A stretch of DNA of 64,000 nt. Origin: Paramoeba atlantica (lineage: Eukaryota; Discosea). Below are positions 56,201 through 64,000 of this stretch, piece after piece. The stretch's first letter is position 1, and each line of letters begins with the position of its first letter. The notes under the pieces were generated by a model, which searched no databases, was not told the DNA's origin, and saw nothing but the letters and a program-made list of their open reading frames with translations. The translations under genes were made by a program, and so were the position numbers. The stretch lies in contig CDRNVI010000024.1 of assembly GCA_977017575.1 (NCBI GenBank), positions 186,001 to 250,000 of the forward strand, written 5' to 3'.

Positions 56201-57491
56201 TGATTCTTTTTGACACAATCGTCAAAAGATTTAAAATGCCCAATCGAGTGAGGGAGATACTTTCTTTGTTCATAGGGTCAATCGAGTCCTTCCGGTCAAT
56301 AAGTAGAGCGTTCAGTGCATGCTTTAGATCAGCTCCCAGAGTGGCCGTTAGCAGGTCTTTTACCGTGTAGGATGCTAAACGTTCAGGAATTTTACCAATC
56401 TGATATATCCGCCCCAAAGCGTGAAGGAGTAAGAAAATAGTATCCTGATGAGTTGAGTGAATATCTTGCCAGTCTCCAAAATTAGTTTTCTCTCTCCAAA
56501 TATGAATTCTTCGCACTACTTTATTGATCGCTATGAGAAAAGAAGCATGATCCAAGCTGACGATGTACTCAAGTAAATGAAGGTGATGTAATGAGCGCCA
56601 TGGTGCAAGGAGTTCTACCATGCCCTGTAGAAAAACACGGATAGGTGTGACGTTACCGAATTCAACCTGACTTTGTAAAGTTACATAGTGAAGAAGCTCC
56701 CATAAAAATCCTGTAAATTCATAGTGTTTTTCTGCCGCAAACGAGAGTCCACCCAAAGCGCTGGAGAGAAAAGTCAATTTGTCATGCAAGTTAAACTCTG
56801 AATTGCTAAAAATAAGATCTCGTAGAGTACCTAGTACTGAGTCCCTGCTCTCGCTTGTGTCTTTGTGCACGAATTGACAAAGCAGCTTAGGTAGAGAGGG
56901 GCAGAGCCTAAAACCAAAATGCCTGACGTCATTGTGCGGAGCTTGCAGATAACTTAAAAGAAATTGAACACACCTTTTTCGAAGCAATCTCCTACAACGA
57001 GATTTATCTTTTACGGGATCTGTGTTGCACCATGTTCTGTTGTCGAAAGGAAGTATTAACCGATGAAGCAAACTGGAACCATTTATTCGGTTTAAAACCG
57101 TAAGCAGCAGCAACGTGACACTAAGAAAAGAAATCTGAGAATCATTGATTCCCGAATCCGAAAGATCAAGTGCGTCTTTGAAAACAAGACGAAGACGAGA
57201 AACCACGTGCGGTACAATCAGCCATGTTCTGTTCCATTCGGCGTGTAGTAAAACAGCGCCCAGACCTTCAAACACAAGAGATAAAAAAGCGAACCGTTCA
57301 GGTTCCAACTTAGCCAAAGTACCACTTTGATAAGAAACGAGGTCTAGTACGCAATTCAACTCCGGGTCTTGCGAAATATACTCATCGGCAAAGTAAGGTT
57401 CTTGAGCTGATTTATTTATCAATATGTCAAGTCCACTACGTGTGGTCGCCAAATGCTCGCTCTGTAAATATCCCACAAGAGAGCTTGCCAT
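53211..57491 (-). CDS. Large alpha-helical protein, 1426 aa, unknown
   Basis: This is the longest gene in the window, uninterrupted and ATG-started (MASSLVGYLQSEHLATTRSG). The sequence is rich in Leu, Ser and amphipathic helices (LLRRHALAWLPSSSSL, VLEIFLVHIFSFLRTLEGHA), suggesting HEAT-like repeats. There are no membrane segments or catalytic motifs. The size and style recall nucleolar ribosome-biogenesis scaffolds such as Urb1/Npa1 (CVQFLLSYLQAPHNDVRHFG is reminiscent), but I cannot support that firmly. Base composition is uniform, without the GC islands of other genes. Confidence 0.8.
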   Translation of the reverse strand: MASSLVGYLQSEHLATTRSGLDILINKSAQEPYFADEYISQDPELNCVLDLVSYQSGTLAKLEPERFAFLSLVFEGLGAVLLHAEWNRTWLIVPHVVSRLRLVFKDALDLSDSGINDSQISFLSVTLLLLTVLNRINGSSLLHRLILPFDNRTWCNTDPVKDKSRCRRLLRKRCVQFLLSYLQAPHNDVRHFGFRLCPSLPKLLCQFVHKDTSESRDSVLGTLRDLIFSNSEFNLHDKLTFLSSALGGLSFAAEKHYEFTGFLWELLHYVTLQSQVEFGNVTPIRVFLQGMVELLAPWRSLHHLHLLEYIVSLDHASFLIAINKVVRRIHIWREKTNFGDWQDIHSTHQDTIFLLLHALGRIYQIGKIPERLASYTVKDLLTATLGADLKHALNALLIDRKDSIDPMNKESISLTRLGILNLLTIVSKRISKVEEYFCNNNTISRRFSLLLRRHALAWLPSSSSLISHRSQLLKTLCSHDVSTDDKERTQFEYEFLLSSCDLLEECYGGALYSYVKDLDVLMTQTSDVPSSVLRRLVGLVMSSPNFVIHANTITSSHFMCKAAKLPEDVLEIFLVHIFSFLRTLEGHAAVASQSCEMLIAGSAFQGSLKLSIREAKQLAPLFLNEKVPTLVSALLKELFTSENLFSLENLNAKRNYTWEKGVLYATGRYALKHKRAYTSEEAFTMFLRSMKLGKTTHMHNVTMDTELKTKNDSGAISGDPLNLEPVTIPSCFQERATKTENSVPWKPLYDACWNSQKVFEYFVSDVLDDFWDISAVEKSSCLGQELETLFCEKVLELPLDEVATILTLRRMIYVLFHTVSQLSTRSSKKVLRSVAMCLVKNLSLSIPQAHAGVNLSLPTFPNSFIQRGPHALLPSDDIESISLEWGLRFSFLLLVEDCLELLIKYVKDAFASEAQQAPSDSHTTLYIQSIGVLSQWLGSSYSFSTSPLDLLTLKCLEKVTSEPFLVSSLSSNCIEPKPHFSDMEHQKDCSQASTISILCALVASIQLNSFDHISFTDRISFLWGNSILEKTLHQYDLALQWLTRPISFPSFTSSGCKPSATRFGKRDINSTVLDLRTVHPCLYASLRHIKHTTHSLANSSSLFWLGLLVLGLQCLQKDSRMMCHATLQKISLSTPSKWMRYILSWLASGMLRECDRFSPFSTTFVGYSIPLLCSPRSVPLAIHLWRQLLASPKFHANLLGELSSTYGFSHEQVHLMHIYHLALRMVCKKDVAKHQVLVERILAHVFHFIDRTFDFLEKATPTGESVTPFVQVACQILQTSARIPILNRLVEGKGVTLLLVALLEKLVDALLKKWSFTQNSPIFEKPEWIERCSILCNSGSMISEFLKQMISLCESTSRLSESSTREGSKMLMHSELCIVQSSISVLLQVLYDTKWTIECQEFISGLSSALKMVTPPRSLIKVTKEA

Positions 57492-58128
57492 TAGACCAAA
57501 TCAGATGAACGTTTACAGTGGGCTTTGTGTTTTGCACTTACAGAAAGATTTCTGTTTTAGTTAACGTGGGAAGAAAGTAATGCATGACATAGCGATGCTA
57601 AGAAAAAGTCAGTGATGAAAGGGCTTTCCTATTGTAAAGTTTGTAAAACCTTGTAGTGCATAATAACTTGGTTGAAAAACGCTTGATTGTTCACGAACGT
57701 GAACCAATCCGAAGAAAAAATATGTAGAACAATATAATAAAAATTTATAATAAATTTTTCGTTTTGGATATTTTTCGTTTTGTATGTTCCTATAATACTA
57801 TAGTTTCCATTATAACTCAATTCACATATAGTTCGATTCTACATATAATTCGAATTACTAATGCACGCTTCCGGGAGTCTGTATGCATAGGTAAAAAAAT
57901 ACATTAAAAGAGACAAACTGAAATACTTGCATATCGGCACTACGTTTGTCGAATATGCATGCCCGTAATACCCCGCGAGTGAAACGTTTCTCGTCTACCA
58001 CGCGCTTGGATCTTACAGGATACACAAAATCTACATAAAGCATGTTGTGGTTCCCCAAGAGACACAGTGGAGTATCAATGTGCTAGATCAATGTGCAAGA
58101 TTGGTTTATAATGCGTTATCATGATAGA
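57492..58128. other. AT-rich spacer, 0.64 kb
   Basis: A 61-residue ATG frame (57858-58043, minus) exists but lacks protein-like texture. The repeated text ATCAATGTG near 58075-58100 is the only repetition. No RNA gene is recognised. Confidence 0.45.
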
Positions 58129-60456
58129 TCAAACCAAAATTGTTTTGTTCTGACCTATCTGTGCCTCAATATCATTTCCCCTCAAATCTATCTCATGAAG
58201 TGTCTGAGGAATCGAAAGAAAAGTTGGCATGCTTGAAAGCTTGTTATGGCTCAAAGTTAAGTTCTCTAGTTTAGGGGGTAAAGTAATTTCTTTGGAGATG
58301 TCAGAAATTCGATTGTGATCCAGCTCAATGACCTGCATGTCGGTGGGCATTGCGTCCCAATTTGAGATGGTATCGAGATGGTTGTGACTTGCACGGAGTT
58401 CCTTTAGATTTCTCGGCAGGTTAGAAAAGTCAAGACTTCTAGAAAATGAATTGTGAGAAAGAGTAAGATTGCTTAGCGATAAAGAAAGGTTGGAAGTTTC
58501 AAGAACGCCGGAAAACTGATTGTTCGCCAGATTCAAGGTTCGTAAAAGTGAAGGAAGATGAGCTAATGTAACAGGACCAGTGAAGTTGTTGCGTTGCACT
58601 AATAGTTCTGTCAAACGGCTGGCGTATGGAATGCTGTGAAGATGTACTTCATCTATAAACTGGTTTCCGCTGAGATTTAAGTTTGTTAGAGTAATCGGGA
58701 GGTTAGAAAAAGAAAGCTTCCCACCAAGTCGATTGTTATGAAGCTGCAGAAATATAATTTCCGTCGGCAGTTGCGAGAAATCAAGCGTCCCCGTAAATAA
58801 ATTATCGTTTAAGTGCACGTACTTCAAACTTCGTGGAAGCTGTTCCAGGGAAAGGGCATCTGAAAGTTCATTCAAGCCTAACGATAAGTAGTAAATATTG
58901 TTTGGGAGTGCAGATAGGTCTACGGAACCATTGAACCTATTTCTACTCAGTCGAAGCTTGCGTAGCGTAGGTGTCAAACAATGAAACTTAAGCTGTCCAG
59001 TAAATGAGTTATTGGCTAGATCCAAATATTCAAGATTAGGAAGTTTAAACTCGAGTCGGACGTCACCAATCAAGTTATTATCTTGCAAGTAAAGGCTCTT
59101 CAGTGTGTTCGGAAGTTGGGAAAGATAGATATTAGAATCAAAGCAGTTTTCGCCAAGGTCTACGTCTTCAATGCCATGAGGAAGATGAGACAAATGAATG
59201 GATCCAGAAAAGCGATTTGCTGACAAGTTCAGAATAATCAAAGACTGCGGTAGCATCGTAAGATCCACGTTCCCGCTAAATTTGTTATCATTTAGATAGA
59301 GATATAGCAAGGAATCGGGAAGTGTTGTCAGATCCCAGTTTCCAGTGAATGTGTTGTTATCAAGACCAATCTCAACGAAGCCGGAATACGGATGCACAAC
59401 TCCAATCATCTCAGAAAACGTATTGTTCGAGAGTCGTAAAATTTCCAAATTTTGGAAAGGGGGATTAAAATCAATTGAACCCGTAAATCGATTGGTGGAT
59501 AAATCAATTGCCTTGACTGTAGGAGGGAAGTTAGCACCAAGTTGCAACGAACCAGACAATGCATTATCTGAGAGCATCAGATGGTGTAAATCAGGTGGGA
59601 GATTTGCGACGTGCAGGTCACCATAAAAATGATTGTGCCCCGCTTCAATGCCCCTTAGATGAGGGGACAGTGTATCAAGTTGAATCTTTCCAGAAAGTTT
59701 ATTATGGGACACATCAATAGCATGAAGACCAAGAGGGAGATGAGGAAAATCTGCTTCACCTTCAAACAAATTTTTTCTTGCCCTAAATTGACGTAAACTT
59801 GATGGAAGGGCGTCAAACGGCAGTGTACCAGAAAATAAATTTTTTTGAATGAAAAGATTCTGAAGCGACGACGGTAAAGCATGAAAATCAAGTGTTCCAT
59901 TCAGATTGTTGCTGTTAAGCTGAAGAGTATGCAAATGAATCCACGTGTTTGGAAATGTAATTTCACCGGAGAAATTGTTGCAGGACACGTTTATAAACAC
60001 CATGCTGGCAGGAGCGGCTTCAAGGTATAGTGAACCACCAAAACAGTTGTTTGGTATATTCAAGTGCGTGATGGACGGAGGTAGGTTGTTGAGAGGGAAA
60101 TTCCCTGACAATCGATTTCCAGACAGATCGAGTTCTTGAAGACCGATGGGAAGATACTCTGTTTGAAGTGTACCACTTAGGCCCATCCCGGGCCACTTAA
60201 TATCAAGTACGTTGACGTTCCCCCCACATACCACTCCTTGCCACTGAGAAAGAGAAATATGTGTGCTCCACGACTCATGTCTTTGGGAGACGTTCTTAAG
60301 AAGTCGGTCGAGATCATATTCCTCAGGAAGGCGCTGCCCTCCGATTCGTCCATGAGGTGATGTGAATCGTAGCGCATTAGAAGAGTTTGTACGTGCCGTT
60401 CTACGCCTCTTATGAGGCGGTGCGGTACCTTCATCAAGTAGATGAGACAATTGCAT
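58129..60456 (-). CDS. Large leucine-rich-repeat protein, 775 aa
   Basis: After MQLSHLLDEGTAPPHKRRRT, whose basic cluster could be a nuclear signal, comes the family signature HGRIGGQRLPEEYDLDRLL. The cap HESWSTHISLSQWQGVVC follows, then about 28 consecutive LRRs of 21-23 residues (LPDSLLYLYLNDNKFSGNVD). The repeats run almost to the end (IGQNKTILV) with no anchor, kinase or other effector domain. No signal peptide is evident. The repeats form a very long solenoid; binding partners are unknown. Confidence 0.9.
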   Translation of the reverse strand: MQLSHLLDEGTAPPHKRRRTARTNSSNALRFTSPHGRIGGQRLPEEYDLDRLLKNVSQRHESWSTHISLSQWQGVVCGGNVNVLDIKWPGMGLSGTLQTEYLPIGLQELDLSGNRLSGNFPLNNLPPSITHLNIPNNCFGGSLYLEAAPASMVFINVSCNNFSGEITFPNTWIHLHTLQLNSNNLNGTLDFHALPSSLQNLFIQKNLFSGTLPFDALPSSLRQFRARKNLFEGEADFPHLPLGLHAIDVSHNKLSGKIQLDTLSPHLRGIEAGHNHFYGDLHVANLPPDLHHLMLSDNALSGSLQLGANFPPTVKAIDLSTNRFTGSIDFNPPFQNLEILRLSNNTFSEMIGVVHPYSGFVEIGLDNNTFTGNWDLTTLPDSLLYLYLNDNKFSGNVDLTMLPQSLIILNLSANRFSGSIHLSHLPHGIEDVDLGENCFDSNIYLSQLPNTLKSLYLQDNNLIGDVRLEFKLPNLEYLDLANNSFTGQLKFHCLTPTLRKLRLSRNRFNGSVDLSALPNNIYYLSLGLNELSDALSLEQLPRSLKYVHLNDNLFTGTLDFSQLPTEIIFLQLHNNRLGGKLSFSNLPITLTNLNLSGNQFIDEVHLHSIPYASRLTELLVQRNNFTGPVTLAHLPSLLRTLNLANNQFSGVLETSNLSLSLSNLTLSHNSFSRSLDFSNLPRNLKELRASHNHLDTISNWDAMPTDMQVIELDHNRISDISKEITLPPKLENLTLSHNKLSSMPTFLSIPQTLHEIDLRGNDIEAQIGQNKTILV

Positions 60457-60785
60457 AGAGCTCGGAATCTATTAGGAGATGGATTGAAGAATGATCCTGA
60501 TACAAAAATCAAGAGAGGGTGAGTAGGGATTGATTCAATGTACATAGTCAATACAATGTACATAAAGATTCGTATCTTATACTCAATGCACACACTTAGA
60601 AGTCTGCCCACCCAACGAGAGGTTCCTTCTAGGTAGGACTCGCCTAGCTAGCAAGGTAGCTAGTCACCACATGATGATTACAGCGGTTCGTGCCGTTTTC
60701 CTCCACAAATGTAGACGACATGCCGCAGTTTAATCTTTTTTCCTATCACCGTTTCCCCCATCGTCGTCCCCTTATTCAGATCTCC
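60457..60785. other. Spacer
   Basis: It contains GCCTAGCTAGCAAGGTAGCTAG-like self-complementary sequence near 60641-60662, which was checked as a tRNA and rejected. No gene is seen. Confidence 0.45.
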
Positions 60786-61544
60786 TCATTCCCCATTTTC
60801 ACTTTTTTGCAACACCGTTTCCTGTTTTTCGCGGGTCCCGTTCTCTTCCTTCCCCCCCACTGGGGCGGGCTTTCGTCGTAACCTACGACTTCGTTTCTCC
60901 AGCTCCCGGGCATCCGCGGCCTCTCGTTCCTCCGCGGTAGGCACCACTCGTGCGTTGTGTGTAACCGTGGCGACCTCTCCGAAATCCGCCCTTTTCTGTT
61001 GCTGTCGTCGCTCTACTGCACTCTCCACGGTAGTCAGTTTCGCCTCCCGACTTTGCCGTATCGAGGCGTCTTGTATGGGTTCAGGAAACCACGGGTAGGC
61101 GAGATAAACCACCGAACAAGATTGTAATTGTGGTGAATGGACCACCCTTTCGTCTCTATCCCGTAGCCCCGAACGACTCCCGACTTCACCCTCCATCGCC
61201 ATGGCAAGCAGTTTGTTTTTCACCAATCCATTCTCCACAGTGCGTAGACGCCAGCGCATGGTAACTTGAGGCTCGAGCTTTTCCTTTTGATTTTCTATAT
61301 TTCTATTGTTTATTTGTTTCGTTTTTGAATCTAATGTTTTTGAATCTAATGTTTTAATATTTACTTGTGTGTTGTATTCAGCGATGGGATGCGAATCGTT
61401 GAGAAGTTCAAGGGTAGGGGGGGACCGGGAGGGGAAGGAGAGACGCAGGGGAGGGGAGGGATGGGGTGGAGGTCCGTCGTCGTCCATAAAGGCCACCAGA
61501 GCGTTGGGGTTGTGTAGGAAAAGGAGAGGGGAGGGAGAGGCCAT
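60786..61544 (-). CDS. Hypothetical protein, 252 aa
   Basis: The ATG at 61544 gives MASPSPLLFLHNPNALVAFM, then a proline/serine-rich stretch. A short tandem repeat TLDSKTLDSK (18-nt DNA repeat near 61318-61350) follows. The second half is charged and helical (ASIRQSREAKLTTVESAVER, EREAADARELEKRSRRLRRK). No known domain is seen. A conserved-looking core is CSVVYLAYPWFPEPI. The 115-nt leader (61545-61659) is purine-only-biased on the plus strand, that is pyrimidine-rich and AG-free on the coding strand. Confidence 0.5.
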   Translation of the reverse strand: MASPSPLLFLHNPNALVAFMDDDGPPPHPSPPLRLSFPSRSPPTLELLNDSHPIAEYNTQVNIKTLDSKTLDSKTKQINNRNIENQKEKLEPQVTMRWRLRTVENGLVKNKLLAMAMEGEVGSRSGLRDRDERVVHSPQLQSCSVVYLAYPWFPEPIQDASIRQSREAKLTTVESAVERRQQQKRADFGEVATVTHNARVVPTAEEREAADARELEKRSRRLRRKPAPVGGKEENGTREKQETVLQKSENGE

Positions 61545-61862
61545 GAGAGGGGGGAAGGGGAGACGAAGAATACAGGAAAGGAAGGAGGATAAAATGGAGA
61601 GAAAGGGTGTGAGAGGGCGTGGAAGATTGAGAGAAGAAGAGAGGAGAGATGAGGGAACTTGGGGATAAAAAAGGAAGTGTGGGTCACTAAGCTAAAAACG
61701 CAAGATGAGAAGCTAAGATAAAAAGAAATGGGGATCGTTGTTCGTTTTCCTATAGTGTCTGATACAGACGTGTTTTTTTGACTGAGATGGAAACCTTTTT
61801 TCCTTTTTTCTGAAGTCTATTTTCGTATACAGTGTATTCAGTATCTTTTGCGATGCCGTACA
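61545..61862. other. Spacer and pyrimidine-rich leader
   Basis: 61545-61659 is the leader described for the 252-residue gene. The remainder is AT-rich and without recognisable features. Confidence 0.5.
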
Positions 61863-63842
61863 CTATTTTGGCAACTCACTACAGCAAGAATCGGACGTGC
61901 ACCGATACCTCCAGTTGAACTTTGGATCTCGACGAAGACAAGCCACGGGGCGCTTTATCATGTGAATACAACACTGGCCGACGTTCGGCCGCCGATGTTC
62001 CGACTTACGTTCCATATTCAAGGAGGACGATGTCAGAGGGACTTTTGCGTCTTTCGTGGCTTCCCTCTCAGTTTCACACGATTTACTGCAGCAAGCATCG
62101 GAAGTGCACCGGTACCTCCAGTTCAACTCTGGGTCTCGACGAAGAGAAGACACAGGGCGCTTTATCTTATGAATAAAACATTGGCCGACGTTCGGACGCG
62201 GATGTTCCGATTTACGTTCACTCGTCGAGGGGGATGATGATAAAGAGCTATTCGCTTCTTTCGCAGTATTAGTCTCAGTCTCGCCCGCCTCCTGAGTAGT
62301 TCGATGTTCACGTGAGGTGCAGGTCTGACCCTTCCGACACCTGAAGAGGAGCTTCTCACCCTTTTTAAGGGTTTCTTCCGTTTTTCCCCACATAGTAGTC
62401 AAATATTCAACACGTCTCAATCGTTTGTGTACAAAACACAGTTCCCTTTCGCATTCGTTCTTTTTCAATTGAGATTCTGTCTCTTGGCGATGTGCCGATT
62501 TAGGTTCGCTCTTCAAAGAGGGTGATGAAGAAAATGAGATATCCACTTCTTTCGTGTTTTTTTTCTCAGTTTCGCACGATTTACTGCAGCAAGCGTCGGA
62601 CGTGCACCGGTACCTCCAGTTCAACTCTGGGTCTCGACGAAGAGAAGACACGGGGCGCTTTATCTTATGAATAAAACATTGGCCGACATTCGGACGCGGA
62701 TGTTCCGATTTACGTTCACTCGTCAAAGAGGACGATGAAGCAGGGATATTAGCTTCCTTCGCACTATTCGTCTCAGTCTCGCCCGCCTCCCGGGTAGTTC
62801 GATGTTCACGTGAGGTGCAGGTCTGACCCTTCCGACACCTGAAGAGGAGTTTCTCACCTTTTTTAAGGGTTTCTTCCGTTTTTCCCCACATAGTGGTCAA
62901 ATATTCAACACGTCTCAATCGTTTGTGTACAAAACACAGTTCCCTTTCACATTCGTTCTTTTTCAATTGAGGTTGAGTCTCTATACGACTCGGTGCCTCT
63001 ACACGATTTGGTGTCAGGAGGTTAGTCTCCCTGTCCAGCCCAGTACAGTTGAATCCCTTTCGACACCTCATGTCATATTTCTTCCTTAATGTGCCACTTG
63101 CCTTGTCATCGTGTGGGGTAAAACGAATGAAGCATTCCACGTCCATTTCATCTTGTGATGAGGAATCTTTCGGTGCGGTAGTGCTTTTCTGAATAGCCCC
63201 GTTTTGAGAACATGCTTTGTCGATCTCATAGTGTCCCTTCTGACTATTTTTGCAAACATCGTTCCTTTCTATGCTTTGTGGCCTATTTTGAGGAAAGTCG
63301 GAAGAAGAATTCTCCTCCTTTCGTACTTCTTTACCATTCGGCAGGGATATCTCATCGAAACTTACATCTGTACGCTCTGCACGGTTCCACTCCTTTTCTC
63401 TTTGATTTACTTCTGGGCCAATCACAGGTCCGTTTTTTTCGTTAATTCTATATTTATGTTTCGCCTCTATGTTGGAGATAAACCGTCGAGAGGAGTGAGT
63501 AGGAGAGGGAGGCGCACGGATGTTATGATTCGTGTGATACGCGCAGGGCTGATCTGGACTGCAGCAGTGCACGTTCGCCAGTACCCGATGCAGGGCATGA
63601 TGCATCGAGCCGTGAATAATACACCACTGGCTGATGCCTGTAGTGTAGAGCAGAGGCATATAGCGTGGGGCGATGGAGGTGAAGGGACTGAGTATTTTGG
63701 TTCTCCCGGAGCGGTAGGCATGGGCCGCTTGAGAGTAGCGGGCTCGAGTAGACTCCAGTGTTCTTCTGGAGGTTAGGAAAAGGTTATCCACGATTTGTAG
63801 GCCTCTGCTGGGTGCGCTTCGTGTAACGGAAAAGTTGGACAT
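61863..63842 (-). CDS. C-x2-H/C-x5-C zinc-module protein, seven modules
   Basis: The 659-residue product starts MSNFSVTRSAPSRGLQIVDN and continues with Arg/Ser/Ala-rich text to about residue 60, typical of a mitochondrial presequence. Seven modules follow: C74-C100 (CIIHGSMHH), C237-C266 (histidine displaced), C303-C342, C389-C419, C469-C508, C554-C584 and C624-C654. Two subtypes alternate: A (CFVHKRLRRVEYL ... FRCRKGQTC) and B (CFIHKIKRPVSSLRR ... YRCTSDACC). Linkers are Glu/Lys/Ser-rich. A zinc-binding, RNA-associated role is inference. The gene is the first of the array at the right edge of the window. Confidence 0.7.
   Translation of the reverse strand: MSNFSVTRSAPSRGLQIVDNLFLTSRRTLESTRARYSQAAHAYRSGRTKILSPFTSIAPRYMPLLYTTGISQWCIIHGSMHHALHRVLANVHCCSPDQPCAYHTNHNIRAPPSPTHSSRRFISNIEAKHKYRINEKNGPVIGPEVNQREKEWNRAERTDVSFDEISLPNGKEVRKEENSSSDFPQNRPQSIERNDVCKNSQKGHYEIDKACSQNGAIQKSTTAPKDSSSQDEMDVECFIRFTPHDDKASGTLRKKYDMRCRKGFNCTGLDRETNLLTPNRVEAPSRIETQPQLKKNECERELCFVHKRLRRVEYLTTMWGKTEETLKKGEKLLFRCRKGQTCTSREHRTTREAGETETNSAKEANIPASSSSLTSERKSEHPRPNVGQCFIHKIKRPVSSLRRDPELNWRYRCTSDACCSKSCETEKKNTKEVDISFSSSPSLKSEPKSAHRQETESQLKKNECERELCFVHKRLRRVEYLTTMWGKTEETLKKGEKLLFRCRKGQTCTSREHRTTQEAGETETNTAKEANSSLSSSPSTSERKSEHPRPNVGQCFIHKIKRPVSSLRRDPELNWRYRCTSDACCSKSCETEREATKDAKVPLTSSSLNMERKSEHRRPNVGQCCIHMIKRPVACLRRDPKFNWRYRCTSDSCCSELPK
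62075..62965 (-). repeat. Internal segmental duplication encoding A-B module pairs
   Basis: Two units of about 500 bp (roughly 62075-62470 and 62577-62965, coding strand) are nearly identical in DNA as well as protein, each encoding one A and one B module. A further B module (61870-62060) is more diverged. In-frame duplication is recent relative to the first two modules. Confidence 0.75.
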
Positions 63843-64000
63843 CGGTTAGAGAAGGAGAACCTATATTATAGTACAGGATTGAGTGTGTGGCAACCTTCAA
63901 CCAATTCGTGAGCTAAAAAGTGATCCACAGAAATACACATTGTACATTGGAGAGAGTTCCTACAGTCTGCCTAAGATAAAATGTAACAGTTGTTTAGTAT

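Noticed and set aside
60600-60680. Possible tRNA or structured RNA in the spacer
   Set aside because: Self-complementary CTAGCTAG text but no acceptor stem, A/B boxes or T-arm consistent with a tRNA.
61863-63000. CRISPR-like spaced repeats
   Set aside because: The spaced repeats are coding, in frame, and encode zinc modules; this is a eukaryotic gene.

Overview
The window looks like nuclear DNA of a kinetoplastid-type protist. Every gene I can support lies on the minus strand across all 64 kb. All are intronless and closely spaced, about one per 1.6-2 kb, as in a polycistronic transcription unit read from the right edge to the left. The phosphofructokinase pairs GGDGTQRGA with PKTIDND, the combination known from trypanosomatid ATP-dependent enzymes, and it ends in the peroxisome/glycosome signal SKL. 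Many products are mitochondrial. A Dcp1-like decapping protein and five unusual leucine-rich-repeat genes suggest a lineage outside the classical trypanosomatids, such as a bodonid or prokinetoplastid. The species cannot be fixed from sequence alone.

Layout from left to right, against transcription. 1-10 kb: 5' end of an aspartate aminotransferase gene, a protein kinase, a TLC-domain membrane protein, a small basic mitochondrial candidate, a non-coding stretch with two near-identical C/D-box snoRNA-like units, mitoribosomal mL38, V-ATPase subunit A, a NAP/SET histone chaperone and an LRR gene. 10-22 kb: a ubiquitin-like protein, an LRR gene, bL9m, a short PPR-like protein, proteasome Rpn2, a coiled-coil protein, a PDE12-like 2'-phosphodiesterase and a PPR protein. 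22-40 kb: TYW1, a zinc-module protein with a threonine tract, PFK, an m-AAA protease, ribosomal uL22, an unknown, an LRR gene, Dcp1-like, topoisomerase III beta and Msp1/ATAD1. 40-50 kb: mitochondrial EF-G2, a repeat-rich island with inverted repeats and orphan ORFs, an LRR gene, RNase H2A, a TFIIIC-like triple-barrel gene with an apparent frameshift, and a second small frameshifted gene. 50-64 kb: a kinase-C-lobe/zinc-finger protein, a second zinc-module protein, a 1426-residue helical protein, a 775-residue LRR protein, an unknown, and a third zinc-module protein.

Functional links. The commonest theme is the mitochondrion and its gene expression: mL38, bL9m, EF-G2, two PPR proteins, the m-AAA protease, Msp1, possibly PDE12, and three zinc-module proteins. 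The most novel signal is that last family: 15 repeats of a C-x2-H ... C-x5-C module over three genes, each with a presequence-like N terminus, one ending in RanBP2-type RNA-binding fingers. Other items worth attention are the Dcp1-like protein, the snoRNA-like pair, a dispersed fold-back repeat family (consensus around TCTCTTACTGGGGGGTATAC), and perfect palindromes with a single central base in the spacers. Start codons were checked by eye; where a reading frame extends upstream without an ATG, the first ATG was taken.
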